A program made the position numbers and the translations under genes. The notes beneath the pieces are model-generated. The model was not told the origin of the DNA. It made no database searches and saw only the letters and a list, made by a program, of their open reading frames with translations. Shown here piece by piece: positions 52,510-64,000 of a DNA stretch of 64,000 bases. Source of the DNA: Piscicoccus intestinalis NBRC 104926 (lineage in GTDB: Bacteria; Actinomycetota; Actinomycetes; Actinomycetales; Dermatophilaceae); NCBI RefSeq assembly GCF_001515525.1, contig NZ_BCNQ01000003.1, forward strand, positions 32,568 through 96,567, written 5' to 3'. The first letter of the stretch is position 1. Each line of letters begins with the position of its first letter.

Positions 52510-55164
52510 ATGTCCGTCACCTCGACCTACCGGCTCCAGTTGCACAGCGGTTTCGGATTCGCCGACGCCCGGCAGGTCGTCCCCTACCTCGCGCGACTCG
52601 GGGTCTCGCACCTGTACCTCTCGCCGATCCTGCAGGCGGTCGCCGGCTCGATGCACGGCTACGACGTCGTCGACCACACCCGCATCAGCGGCGAACTCGG
52701 CGGCCGCGAGGAGTTCGAGCTGCTCGCCCAGACGGCGGCCGAGCACGACCTCGGCGTCATCGTCGACGTCGTGCCCAACCACATGGCGTTCGTGGCGCCG
52801 GAGTCGGCCAACCTGCCGCTGTGGCAGGTGCTGCGCGACGGGCGCGACGCGACGACCGCGCACTGGTTCGACATCGACTGGAAGGCCGGCGGCGGCCGCA
52901 TCGGCCTGCCGGTGCTCGGCGACGACCTGCAGACCGTGCTGGAGGCGGGCGAGCTCGTCATCGACGAGATCCCCGACCCGGTCGCCACCCACGCCGCGGG
53001 CCGCGACCTCGGCCACCGGCACAGCCGCGTGCAGGCCTCCGGCCTGAGCGGGGCCCTCGAACGCGTCACCGACCGCGCGCGGGAGCGGGCCGAGCGGGCC
53101 GCCGGGCTCGAGACGGTCTCCGAGAGCGCGACCGGCGCGGCCGCAGCAGAGGCGGGGGCGCCGGCGATGGTGCCGGTCATCCGCTACTACGAGCACGTGT
53201 ACCCGATCGCGCTGGGCACCGAGGGCGACGTGCGCCCCGGCGAGAAGGACGCGACGAAGGTGCGCTCGGTGCTCGACCGGCAGCACTACCGCCTTGCGAG
53301 CTGGCGCGAGAAGGACGACGTGCTGAACTACCGGCGGTTCTTCGAGGTCGACGGCCTCATCGCCGTGCGCGTCGAGCTCGACGACGTCTTCCAGGCCACC
53401 CACGCGCTGCTGCTCGAGCTCAACGCCGACGGCCTCATCGACGGCTTCCGCATCGACCACCCGGACGGCCTGGCCGACCCCGGCGGCTACCTGGAGATGC
53501 TGCACAAGACGACCCGCAAGGGCACGCTCGTGTGGGTCGAGAAGATCCTCGAGGGCGACGAGGAGCTGCCCACCGACTGGCCCAGCGCCGGCACCACCGG
53601 CTACGACGCGATGCGGGTCGTGCAGGCCGCGCTCGTCGACACCGCCGCCGAACCGGCCGTCACCGCCGCGTGGGTCGCGGCCGGGGGAGAGCCGAACCTG
53701 GTCTCGGCGGTCGAGGAGGCCAAGCGGCAGGTCGTGCGCCAGTCGCTCGTGCCCGAGGTGGAGCGGCTGACCCGCCGCGCCCGCGAGGCCAACCCCGGCC
53801 TGGAGCCGGAGCGGCTGCGTTCGGCGGTCGTCGAACTGCTCGTCGCCGGCGAGGTGTACCGCGCCTACGTGCGCGCCGACGAGGGCCTGTCGGCCAAGGC
53901 CCGCGAGCGGCTCACCGAGGCATTCACCCGGGCCCTGCACGAGCGCCCCGACCTCGGCGAGGAGCTGCAGGCGCTCGTGCCGCTGACCGTGGCCCACCAC
54001 GACGACCCCTCGACGCTCGACTTCTCCGTGCGCCTGCAGCAGACGTGGGGTCCGGTGATGGCCAAGGGCATCGAGGACACGACGTTCTACCGCTGGCACC
54101 GGCTCATCGCGCTCAACGAGGTGGGCGGCGATCCGGCCGACCTCGACCGGCCGCAGACCGGCGAGGGCAGCGGCTCGGCGCTGCTGCACGGCTGGGCCGC
54201 CCGGCAGCAGGCCGACTGGCCGCAGGGCATGACCACCCTGTCGACGCACGACACCAAGCGCAGCGAGGACGTGCGGGCGCGCATCCTCGCGGTGGCCGGC
54301 GACCCCGTCTCCTGGCAGCGGTGTTCCGACGCCGCCCGGGAGGCCGCGGCCGCCGCCGACGTCGACGGCCCGACCGCCCACCTCGTGTGGCAGACGATCC
54401 TCGGAGTCGGTGCCATCCCCAGCGAGCGCCTCGACGAGTACCTCGTCAAGGCGCTGCGCGAGGGCAAGCAGCGCACCGCCTGGGTCGACGGCGACCCCGA
54501 CTACGAGCAGCGCGTGCTCGACCTCGCGCACACGATGCGCGACGGCGGCCCGGTGCGCGCCGCGCTGGCGGACGCGCTGGCCGCGAACACCGAGGCGGTG
54601 CGCGCGACGGTGCTCGCAGCGAAGGCCCTGGCGCTCACCCTGCCCGGCGTGCCCGACACCTACCAGGGCTGTGAGATCGTCGACCTCTCCCTCGTCGACC
54701 CCGACAACCGCCGCCCGGTCGACTACGAGAAGCGCACCCGCCTGCTCGGCTCGTTCCCGAACGCCGCTGACGAGGCGGCCGAGGGGCCCGTCGGCGACCT
54801 CGACGCCGAGAAGCTGTGGCTGACCTCTCGCGTGCTGCGGCTGCGCCGCGAACTGCCCGACGTGTTCGAGGGCGCCTACGAGCCGCTGGAGACCTCGCCG
54901 GAGGCCGCCGACCACGTGCTCGGGTTCGTGCGCACCGCCAGCTCCGGGCTCCTCGCCGGGGTCTTCGGGCGGGAGGCGGCGGTGGCGACCCTCGTCACCC
55001 TCGCGCCGTCGCGGCTGGCCGCGGAGGGCGGCTGGGCCGGGCAGACCGTCTCCCTGCCCGAGGGCCGGTGGCGCGACGTGCTCGGCGGCGGCGTCGTCGA
55101 AGGCACCGTCGAGTGCGCGCAGGTGTTCGCGCGCTACCCCGTCGCGGTGCTGCAGCGCGAGTGA
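52510..55164 (+). CDS. treY: Maltooligosyl trehalose synthase
   Basis: Converts the reducing-end glucose of malto-oligosaccharides into an alpha,alpha-1,1 linkage (first step of the TreY-TreZ trehalose route). The 884-residue GH13 protein begins with the family start SVTSTYRLQLHSGFGFADA. It contains IVDVVPNHMAF, LIDGFRIDHPDGLADPGGYL (nucleophile Asp), VEKILEGDEELP (acid/base Glu) and TTLSTHDTKRSEDVRARI. ATG 52510 follows GGCAGGAG. treZ lies 152 bp downstream on the same strand. Confidence 0.95.
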   Translation: MSVTSTYRLQLHSGFGFADARQVVPYLARLGVSHLYLSPILQAVAGSMHGYDVVDHTRISGELGGREEFELLAQTAAEHDLGVIVDVVPNHMAFVAPESANLPLWQVLRDGRDATTAHWFDIDWKAGGGRIGLPVLGDDLQTVLEAGELVIDEIPDPVATHAAGRDLGHRHSRVQASGLSGALERVTDRARERAERAAGLETVSESATGAAAAEAGAPAMVPVIRYYEHVYPIALGTEGDVRPGEKDATKVRSVLDRQHYRLASWREKDDVLNYRRFFEVDGLIAVRVELDDVFQATHALLLELNADGLIDGFRIDHPDGLADPGGYLEMLHKTTRKGTLVWVEKILEGDEELPTDWPSAGTTGYDAMRVVQAALVDTAAEPAVTAAWVAAGGEPNLVSAVEEAKRQVVRQSLVPEVERLTRRAREANPGLEPERLRSAVVELLVAGEVYRAYVRADEGLSAKARERLTEAFTRALHERPDLGEELQALVPLTVAHHDDPSTLDFSVRLQQTWGPVMAKGIEDTTFYRWHRLIALNEVGGDPADLDRPQTGEGSGSALLHGWAARQQADWPQGMTTLSTHDTKRSEDVRARILAVAGDPVSWQRCSDAAREAAAAADVDGPTAHLVWQTILGVGAIPSERLDEYLVKALREGKQRTAWVDGDPDYEQRVLDLAHTMRDGGPVRAALADALAANTEAVRATVLAAKALALTLPGVPDTYQGCEIVDLSLVDPDNRRPVDYEKRTRLLGSFPNAADEAAEGPVGDLDAEKLWLTSRVLRLRRELPDVFEGAYEPLETSPEAADHVLGFVRTASSGLLAGVFGREAAVATLVTLAPSRLAAEGGWAGQTVSLPEGRWRDVLGGGVVEGTVECAQVFARYPVAVLQRE

Positions 55165-55316
55165 CCCGGCCGCGCCGCCCGCCCAGCCCCGCGCCGAGCC
55201 GCGCCCACCCTGCGTCCCGCGCCCCGGGGCGCGTCGGCACAGCCGCCCCGTGACACGATCGTGCGTGCACGACACACCCTCCCGCCCCGACCACCTCGCA
55301 TGCGAAGGCGATCCAC

Positions 55317-57146
<1,830 letters not shown>

Positions 57147-57218
57147 CCCTCGAGCGCCCACCGACCAGCGCAGACGCCGAAGGGGCACCGACCACCGACG
57201 AGCGAGCAGGAGACCGAC

Positions 57219-57872
57219 ATGAGCATCCCCGGCGGAGCCGGGCGCCCGCGCCGGCCGGCCCGGCTCACCCCCGGCATGATGGACGTCTTCGCCTCCGAGA
57301 GTCTCGACCCCGCGGTCATCGTCGGGGTCGCCGACGAAAGCGCGGCGGCCCTCGTGCATGCGGGGCGGGCCAGCGACGACCCCGACGTCACCCGCCGCCT
57401 CGTCGAGATCGTCGACGAGATCGGCCTGTCGACGCTCGCCGAGTTGTGGGCCCAGCGCCCGGCGCGCAGCCTGCCCGGGCTGCTGTGGCGCCTGTACGTG
57501 CTGCGCGAGTGGGTGCGCCGCGACCCCGCGGGCGCGAGCGCCGACTACGCCGAGGGTCTGCGGTTCGCCGACGTGGCGGGTGTCGTCGCCGGGGCCGCGA
57601 CGCCGCCGGGGCCGCAGGAGCTGCGCGACCTCGCCGACGAGATCCTGCGCGGCGTCTTCGACGGCGACCTCGGCGTCGCCCTGCACCGGGCCGGGGCCTT
57701 CTGCCGGGTCGTGGCCGCCGGTCGCGGCGCCCGCGAGGACGTCGCCATCGAGGAGATCGAGGCGGACGCCGGAGACTGGCCGCCGCAGCTGCGCCGGGCC
57801 GCGGCCATGCTGACGACCGCGGAGGATCTCGAGGCGGGCGCTCGCGCCTGGCGCGCCGGCGACCTCGTCTGA
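57219..57872 (+). CDS. Conserved actinobacterial protein of unknown function
   Basis: A 217-residue soluble, helical protein. The segments ARLTPGMMDVFASESLDPAVI and SLPGLLWRLYVLREWVRRDP are typical of a family common in actinobacteria and sometimes mislabelled 'RNA polymerase subunit beta'; there is no real similarity to RpoB. No catalytic motif, cysteine pair or membrane helix is seen. It follows treZ by 72 bp on the same strand and may share its transcript. AGCAGGAG precedes the ATG. Confidence 0.72.
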   Translation: MSIPGGAGRPRRPARLTPGMMDVFASESLDPAVIVGVADESAAALVHAGRASDDPDVTRRLVEIVDEIGLSTLAELWAQRPARSLPGLLWRLYVLREWVRRDPAGASADYAEGLRFADVAGVVAGAATPPGPQELRDLADEILRGVFDGDLGVALHRAGAFCRVVAAGRGAREDVAIEEIEADAGDWPPQLRRAAAMLTTAEDLEAGARAWRAGDLV

Positions 57873-58048
57873 ACCGATCGGGTGGTGCGCGGGTTCGCCT
57901 GGCGCGGTGCCGATTACGCGACCGGACCGGCTCCGGGAGCCGGCGCGGGCGGGCCTGACCGCGGGCGGCCTGACACGTGCCGACCAGCGCGGCGGTCGGT
58001 CGTGGAGAGGGCGCGGCCCGCTCCGAACTGAGCGAATGTCCAAATCGC

Positions 58049-58092
58049 ATTCACCTGGCGTTCATCTTGCCAGTAACAACGCTTCACCCGTA
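58049..58092 (+). promoter_or_regulatory. PHO box (PhoP-binding direct repeats) upstream of pstS
   Basis: Four consecutive 11-bp units, ATTCACCTGGC, GTTCATCTTGC, CAGTAACAACG and CTTCACCCGTA, match the Streptomyces PHO-box pattern of GTTCACC direct repeats at 11-bp spacing (units 1, 2 and 4 strong, unit 3 weak). They lie 83 bp before the pstS GTG. This predicts activation by PhoP under phosphate limitation. Confidence 0.75.
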
Positions 58093-58174
58093 CCCACCAT
58101 CGTTCCTTGTGACCGGCCGGGGGCACCCCTGATTCTGGTGCGCCGGCTCAGCCGGAAACGAGAGAGGCACAACC

Positions 58175-59284
58175 GTGAAGCAGACCGTTCTGCGTGGCAC
58201 GACCGCCACCGCCGCCGTGGCAGTCACCCTGGCGCTCGCCGCGTGCGGCGCCGCCAACGAGGGCGGCGGCGGGTCGAACGCCGAGAGCACCAATCAGGCG
58301 GCCGCAGCGGGCGTCTCCGGTTCCATCGCGGGCGCGGGCGCGAGCTCGCAGGCTGCCGCCGTCGAGGCGTGGAAGGCCGGCTTCGAGGGTGCCAACGCCG
58401 ACGCCACCGTCAACTACGACCCGGTCGGCTCCGGCGGTGGGCGCACCCAGTTCCTCGCCGGCGGTGTGCAGTTCGCCGGCTCCGACGCCTACCTGGACGA
58501 CCAGGAGCTGGCCAAGGTCTCCTCGGCCTGCCAGGGCGGCGAGGTCGTCGAGTTCCCGGTCTACATCTCCCCGATCGCGATCGCGTACAAGCTCGACGGC
58601 GTCAACGAGCTGAACCTCTCCGCCGACGTCATCGCCGGCATCTTCAACGGCTCCATCAAGACGTGGAACGACCCGAAGATCGCCGCCGAGAACCAGGGCG
58701 TCAACCTGCCGTCCACGGCCATCACCCCCGTGCACCGCTCCGACGAGTCGGGCACCACCGAGAACTTCACGGACTACCTCAACAAGGCCGCGCCGAAGGT
58801 CTGGACGCAGAAGCCGAGCGGCACCTGGCCGATCCAGGGCGGCGAGGCGGCCAAGGGCACCAGCGGCGTCGTGCAGGCCATCAACGCGGGCAGCGGCACG
58901 ATCGGCTACGCCGACGCCAGCCAGATCGGCCAGCTGAACCGCGCGAAGATCAAGGTAGGCAACGACTTCGTCGCCTACACCCCGGAGGCCGCGGCGAAGA
59001 TCGTCGACGAGTCGGACAAGGTGCCGAACCGCCCGCAGTACAGCAACGCGATCGAGCTCAAGCGCGACACCACGCAGGCCGGCACCTACCCGATCGTGCT
59101 CGTCTCGTACGACATGGCCTGCACGAAATACGCCAACGCCGACCAGGCCAAGCTCGTCAAGGCGTGGCTGACCTACGTGGTCAGCCAGGAGGGCCAGCAG
59201 GCCGCCGCGCAGGCCGCGGGCTCCGCGCCGATCTCGGACGCCACCCGCGAGGCCGCCATGAAGGGCATCAACGCCATCCAGTGA
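58175..59284 (+). CDS. pstS: Phosphate-binding lipoprotein PstS
   Basis: High-affinity phosphate receptor of the PstSCAB importer, anchored outside the membrane. The 369-residue precursor has a lipoprotein signal peptide with lipobox ALAAC. Binding residues lie in AGASSQAAAVEAWKAGF, GSGGGRTQFLAGGVQFAGSDAYL, VHRSDESGTTENFTDYL and KGTSGVVQAI. The start is GTG 58175 with AGAGAGG upstream. First gene of the pst operon behind a PHO box. Confidence 0.97.
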   Translation: MKQTVLRGTTATAAVAVTLALAACGAANEGGGGSNAESTNQAAAAGVSGSIAGAGASSQAAAVEAWKAGFEGANADATVNYDPVGSGGGRTQFLAGGVQFAGSDAYLDDQELAKVSSACQGGEVVEFPVYISPIAIAYKLDGVNELNLSADVIAGIFNGSIKTWNDPKIAAENQGVNLPSTAITPVHRSDESGTTENFTDYLNKAAPKVWTQKPSGTWPIQGGEAAKGTSGVVQAINAGSGTIGYADASQIGQLNRAKIKVGNDFVAYTPEAAAKIVDESDKVPNRPQYSNAIELKRDTTQAGTYPIVLVSYDMACTKYANADQAKLVKAWLTYVVSQEGQQAAAQAAGSAPISDATREAAMKGINAIQ

Positions 59285-59410
59285 CCCGCGCGAGCTGATG
59301 ACCCGCCCGTCCGACACGCGTCGGACACCCAGGCGGGTCATCGGCTCGACCTGGCGGTACTCCCGTGATTCTCGTGATTCCCGTGAACGAATACGTCGAA
59401 AGAGCTTGCC

Positions 59411-60349
59411 GTGGCAACTGAAGCGCAGGTCCGCCCGAAGCCGGTCAGACGCCCCGGCGACAGCATCTTCAAGGGGCTGTCCACCGGCTCCGGCGTCGTC
59501 ATCCTCGCCATCCTCGCCGGTGTCGCGGCCTTCCTGCTGTGGCAGGCCTGGCCCGCGATCGTCGCCGACCCCTCGCAGGTGCGTGGCGGTCAGGGCCTGG
59601 TGCACTACATCGGCCCGCTGCTCTACGGCACGGTGCTCTCGGCGGCGATCGCGCTGATCATCGCGACCCCGCTGTCCATCGGGATCGCGCTGTTCATCAG
59701 CCACTACGCCCCGCGGCGCCTGGCGCAGGCGCTGGGCTACCTCGTCGACCTGCTCGCCGCGGTGCCCAGCCTCGTCTTCGGCCTGTGGGGCATCACCGTA
59801 CTGGCCCCGGCCACCGTCCCCGTCATGCAGTGGCTCAACACCTACTTCGGATGGATCCCGCTCTTCGGTGGGCAGCCGAGCACGACCGGCCGCACGATCC
59901 TCGTCGTGGGCATCGTGCTCGCCGTCATGATCCTGCCGATCATGACGGCCGTGAACCGCGAGGTCTTCCTGCAGACCCCGCGGCTGCATGAGGAGGCCTC
60001 CCTGGCGCTCGGCGCTACGCGCTGGGAGATGATCCAGCAGGCCGTCATCCCGTTCGGTCGCTCCGGCATCATCTCCGGCATGATGCTCGGACTCGGCCGG
60101 GCGCTCGGCGAGACGATGGCGGTCGCCATCATCCTGTCGCCCACCGCGCGCTACACCTGGGAGATCATCAGCTCTTCCAACCCCGGCACGATCGCCGGCG
60201 ACATCGCGCTGCAGTTCCCCGAGTCCAGCGGCCTCGACGTCAACACCCTCGTCGCCTCCGGTCTCGTGCTGTTCGCCCTGACGCTGGCCGTCAACATGCT
60301 CGCGCGCTGGATCGTCTCCCGCCGCGCCGAATTCTCCGGAGCGAACTGA
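59411..60349 (+). CDS. pstC: Phosphate ABC permease PstC
   Basis: A 312-residue membrane subunit with six helices. The EAA loop reads EEASLALGATRWEMIQQAVIP, and GRALGETMAVAIIL follows. It starts at GTG 59411 and ends one base before the pstA ATG, indicating translational coupling. Confidence 0.96.
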   Translation: MATEAQVRPKPVRRPGDSIFKGLSTGSGVVILAILAGVAAFLLWQAWPAIVADPSQVRGGQGLVHYIGPLLYGTVLSAAIALIIATPLSIGIALFISHYAPRRLAQALGYLVDLLAAVPSLVFGLWGITVLAPATVPVMQWLNTYFGWIPLFGGQPSTTGRTILVVGIVLAVMILPIMTAVNREVFLQTPRLHEEASLALGATRWEMIQQAVIPFGRSGIISGMMLGLGRALGETMAVAIILSPTARYTWEIISSSNPGTIAGDIALQFPESSGLDVNTLVASGLVLFALTLAVNMLARWIVSRRAEFSGAN

Positions 60350-60350
60350 C

Positions 60351-61511
60351 ATGGCCACCACGACAACTCGCCCCCGCCCCGATTCCAGCAAGGATTACTA
60401 CATGTCCACCGACGAGGGCACCCCGCGTGGACCCGTCAAGCCGCCGCGCGACAACGGCGGTGACGGCGACGGCGCCTCATTCCTCAACCCGGTGATCTCC
60501 GGCAAGCACATCCTCGCGATCGCCGGCGTGAGCCTGCTCCTCGGGGCGGGCATCGTGCTCGGTGCCGGACTCGGCTTCCACCTCGTCGCGATCATCGTGC
60601 TCACCGCGGTGATCTACAGCGTGGCGATCTTCGTCATCTCGCGGTTCGTCGAGGGCCCCCGGCCGGCGGTCGACCGGCTCGTCACGGCGATCGTCGCGAC
60701 CTTCTTCGCGCTCGCGATGGTGCCGCTCGTCTCGGTGGCGCTCAGCGTCATCGAGCTCGGCATCAAGCGCTTCGACGTGGACTTCTTCACGTACTCGATG
60801 CGCGGCGTCGTCGGCGAGGGCGGCGGCGCCTACCACGCGATCATGGGCACGCTGATCATCACGGTGATCGCGACCCTCATTGCCGTGCCGATCGGCATCT
60901 TCGCGGCGATCTACCTCGTCGAGTACGGCAACAAGAACCGCCTGTCGCGGGCCCTGACGTTCTTCGTCGACGTCATGACCGGCATCCCCTCGATCGTCGC
61001 CGGTCTGTTCGCCTACTCGCTGTTCGTGCTCATCTTCGGCCCGGGCGCCCGGGCCGGCATCATCGGCGCGACGGCCCTCGTCGTGCTGATGATCCCGACC
61101 GTCGTGCGCAGCACCGAGGAGATGCTGCGCCTGGTTCCCAACGAGCTGCGCGAGGCCTCGTACGCGCTCGGCGTGCCGAAGTGGCTGACGATCGCCAAGG
61201 TCGTGCTGCCGACCGCGATCGCCGGCATCGCCACGGGTGTGACGCTGGCCATCGCCCGCATCATCGGTGAAACCGCCCCGCTGCTGGTGACCGTCGGTAT
61301 CACCACCGGCGCCAACCTCAACCCGTTCTCGGGCCGCATGGCCACGCTGCCGGTGTTCTCGTACTACTCGTACGCCACGCCGGGGGTGCCGCCGCAGCCG
61401 TTCATCGACCGGGCCTGGACCGGCCTGCTCGTGCTCATCATCATCGTCATGGCGCTGAACATCATCGCGCGCCTCATCTCCAAGTTCTTCGCCCCGAAGA
61501 CCGGCCGCTGA
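60351..61511 (+). CDS. pstA: Phosphate ABC permease PstA
   Basis: A 386-residue permease subunit. The last ~290 residues are the PstA domain (EMLRLVPNELREASYALGVP is the EAA loop; IARIIGETAPLLVTVG follows). About 60 N-terminal residues are hydrophilic and two extra hydrophobic segments precede the core, as in other actinobacterial PstA. An internal ATG at 60402 is an alternative start. Confidence 0.95.
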   Translation: MATTTTRPRPDSSKDYYMSTDEGTPRGPVKPPRDNGGDGDGASFLNPVISGKHILAIAGVSLLLGAGIVLGAGLGFHLVAIIVLTAVIYSVAIFVISRFVEGPRPAVDRLVTAIVATFFALAMVPLVSVALSVIELGIKRFDVDFFTYSMRGVVGEGGGAYHAIMGTLIITVIATLIAVPIGIFAAIYLVEYGNKNRLSRALTFFVDVMTGIPSIVAGLFAYSLFVLIFGPGARAGIIGATALVVLMIPTVVRSTEEMLRLVPNELREASYALGVPKWLTIAKVVLPTAIAGIATGVTLAIARIIGETAPLLVTVGITTGANLNPFSGRMATLPVFSYYSYATPGVPPQPFIDRAWTGLLVLIIIVMALNIIARLISKFFAPKTGR

Positions 61512-61544
61512 GCCGACGACGCCACGTAAGGAAGGCTCGCGAAC

Positions 61545-62324
<780 letters not shown>

Positions 62325-62364
62325 TCGAGCCTGTCGGTCCCGCCGTCGCGGGCTCCGACCCGGC

Positions 62365-62405
62365 CGACGACCGCCTGGGTGATGACCTCCCCCAGGCGGT
62401 CGTCG
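62365..62405 (+). terminator. Terminator of the pst operon
   Basis: CGACGACCGCCTGGG (62365-62379) pairs perfectly with 62391-62405 across an 11-base loop. Confidence 0.8.
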
Positions 62406-62531
62406 CCTGCCGCCCGCGCGGCGTGTGACCGATTCGCTGGACCGGTACCGGCCTCGTGGGGTTTACCAAGAGTTTACGATTCTGCCTCCCGAGTGTTTCG
62501 GGCATTCCGCATCCGGAGGGGGGAGTCGTCC

Positions 62532-62801
62532 GTGGCCGCCGCGCCCGTGCAGAAGCAGTACAAGAAGCTGGTCAAGCGCCTCAACAAGCGCTTCGAGGGC
62601 ACGCCCCGGGTCGAGCTGCCCGGCAAGGACGAGAAGAAGAAGGCGAAGAAGGCCGACGTCGAGGTGCTCACCTACGTCGAGATCGGCAGCTTTCGGCACG
62701 GGGCCTGCCCCGACTGCGGCTGGCAGGGCCCCGGCCGGCGGGCCCGCGAGAAGGCCAGCCGCGACTACCTCGACCACGCCAAGGAGTGCGCGAAGCGCTG
62801 A
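62532..62801 (+). CDS. Small basic zinc-finger-like protein
   Basis: An 89-residue, lysine-rich protein (KQYKKLVKRLNKRFEG, KDEKKKAKKADVEVL). Its C-terminal half has CPDCGWQG...DYLDHAKEC, a probable Cys2-His-Cys zinc site. No family is recognised; the basic helix plus zinc site suggests nucleic-acid binding. The GTG start lies after a purine-rich GGAGGGGGGAG stretch, a strong ribosome site. It is flanked by terminators on both sides, so it is transcribed alone. Confidence 0.72.
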   Translation: MAAAPVQKQYKKLVKRLNKRFEGTPRVELPGKDEKKKAKKADVEVLTYVEIGSFRHGACPDCGWQGPGRRAREKASRDYLDHAKECAKR

Positions 62802-62852
62802 CCCGACGACCGGGCCGGGTCGGGCGCGGCCTGACCCGGCGCCCGCACGCAC

Positions 62853-62886
62853 GAAGGCCCCCGCGATCGCTCGCGGGGGCCTTCGC
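62853..62886. terminator. Bidirectional terminator between the small protein and mutT1
   Basis: CGAAGGCCCCCGCGA (62853-62867) pairs perfectly with TCGCGGGGGCCTTCG (62872-62886) with a 4-base loop. Confidence 0.9.
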
Positions 62887-63095
62887 GTGCACCAAGACCG
62901 GGAGCGCCTCACGGCGCGTGGCCGCTCCAGGCGGCTCTAGTTGGGACCCGGGGCTACCGCGGCCCGGCGCACGGTAGGCACAACTCGCGCCGCCGGGCGG
63001 ATGTTCCCGCGCAGCCAGGTTTTTTCGCCTGGGTTGCGGGATCGCTCGCGCGGGCCGGCGCCGTTGCCCCGGGCCGCGGTCACGAACGGCCGCCC

Positions 63096-64000
63096 TCAGT
63101 CGGGCGGGATGCGCTCGACGGCGACGATGTGCCCGCGACGATCCAGCTGCGCGATGAGCACCTCACCCTTCTCCAGGTTGTTCTTCGCCGCGTCCTTGAG
63201 CACCGCCCGGCCCGGTTTGCGGGCGTCGCCGGCGAGCGCGGACAGCAGGTCGGGCAGCACCGGCCCGTGCGAACAGATCGCCCCCGGACGAGACCCGGCC
63301 ATGTGCTTGCGCATCGCAGCGACGGCCTTCTTGGGCCGCTTCTCGAAGCCCTCCTCCGAGAGCGCGTACGTGGTGTCCAGCGGCAGCTTGGCGGCCTTGG
63401 CGTACGGGCGCAGGGTGTCGGCGCAGCGCGTCGCCGATGAGCTGAGCAGCCGCGCGATGCCGTAGGCGCGCAACACGTCGACGAGCCCGAACGCCTCCCG
63501 GTACCCGCGCGGCTCCAGCGGACGCAACCAGTCGTCCTTGTCCCACTTGCGGCGCGGCAGCGCCTTGCCGTGCCGCACGACCGCGAACGGGCGCACATCG
63601 AGGGCCTTGTTGCGGTGGGCCTTGACGAGGGCGTCCAGCTGCTCGCGGTCGCGGTCGTAGCTGAGCCGCTTGCGGGCCGCCTCCGGGGTCAGCCAGGCCA
63701 CGGCGTCGACCTCGTGCTGCAGTTTGCCCGAGCCGCCGGTGATCTCCGCCGCCCAGTAGCGCACGTGCTTGCGGTGCGAGGCGCCCGCGACCTTGTACTC
63801 GGAGTCGGGCAGGGGAATGCCCAGGCGCACCCGCAGACCCGTCTCCTCCCAGACCTCGCGGACCGCCGCCACCTGCCACTCCTCGCCCGGGTCGAGTTTG
63901 CCCTTGGGCCAGGACCAGTCGTCGTAGGTGGGGCGGTGGATGAGCGCCACCTGCAGGCGCCCGTCGCGGGTGCGCCACGGCAGGGCGCCCGCCGCCGCCA
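63096..64000 (-). CDS. mutT1: MutT1-type NUDIX hydrolase/histidine phosphatase, 5' end beyond window
   Basis: A two-domain sanitising enzyme like mycobacterial MutT1, which hydrolyses 8-oxo-guanine nucleotides and Ap4A-type dinucleotides. The NUDIX box is in the N-terminal half (GKLDPGEEWQVAAVREVWEETGL, matching Gx5Ex7REUxEExGU). The second half is a histidine phosphatase domain with AVVRHGKALPRRKW and the second histidine in AICSHGPVLPDLL. The frame stays open to the window edge (ALPWRTRDGRLQ precedes the GTG at 63950), so the start lies outside. In many actinobacteria this gene neighbours ppk1, fitting the phosphate-related context here (inference). Confidence 0.92.
   Translation of the reverse strand, partial: AAAGALPWRTRDGRLQVALIHRPTYDDWSWPKGKLDPGEEWQVAAVREVWEETGLRVRLGIPLPDSEYKVAGASHRKHVRYWAAEITGGSGKLQHEVDAVAWLTPEAARKRLSYDRDREQLDALVKAHRNKALDVRPFAVVRHGKALPRRKWDKDDWLRPLEPRGYREAFGLVDVLRAYGIARLLSSSATRCADTLRPYAKAAKLPLDTTYALSEEGFEKRPKKAVAAMRKHMAGSRPGAICSHGPVLPDLLSALAGDARKPGRAVLKDAAKNNLEKGEVLIAQLDRRGHIVAVERIPPD

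Overview
The window is about 70% G+C, dense with genes, and uses many GTG starts. Its gene set (bldC, a DUF3073 gene, a DUF3516 helicase, NarL-type two-component pairs, treY-treZ, a PHO-box pst operon, mutT1) points to a high-GC Gram-positive actinobacterium. Flagellar regulators (FliA/WhiG-type sigma, FliW, CsrA, FlgN, FlbD) suggest a motile lineage or a recent descendant of one. A very large PPi-type PEP carboxykinase fits a propionibacterial or micrococcal (for example Dermatophilaceae-like) relative. That placement is inference, because no rRNA gene is present.

Layout. 0-17 kb: purine synthesis (purD, purC; then purF, purM), interrupted by an amino-acid permease, a spermidine-synthase-like protein, a POT peptide transporter, a BisC-type molybdoenzyme, and a two-component system beside a drug-type ABC exporter. 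17-21 kb: DUF3073, bldC, then flgN-fliW-csrA divergent from fliA. 21-26.3 kb: a decayed glycosyltransferase/methyltransferase, a second glycosyltransferase, and a response regulator divergent from a tiny secreted two-cysteine peptide plus histidine kinase. 26.8-30.3 kb: PPi-PEPCK. 30.5-34 kb: a miniature flagellin-like protein, a small unknown protein, an alpha/beta-hydrolase lacking its nucleophile serine, FlbD with no stop of its own, and a GntR regulator. 34-36.4 kb: a DUF4097 protein and a PHP phosphoesterase. 36.7-37 kb: tRNA-Glu, -Asp and -Phe. 37-51.5 kb: TauE exporter, glyA, aldo-keto reductase, a Ktr potassium system with two channel subunits and one gating subunit, a histidine phosphatase, tRNA-Lys, an ArsR-VOC pair, ilvA and a large helicase. 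52.5-57.9 kb: treY-treZ and a conserved unknown. 58-62.4 kb: pstSCAB. The window ends with a small zinc-finger-like protein and mutT1.

The most distinctive region is 18-34 kb. Regulators of flagellum building are scattered there without hook, filament or motor genes, next to shortened or broken flagellum-related reading frames. Intergenic DNA is unusually rich in palindromes. Two dispersed repeat families are visible: one of about 120 bp in three copies, and one of about 70 bp in two copies.
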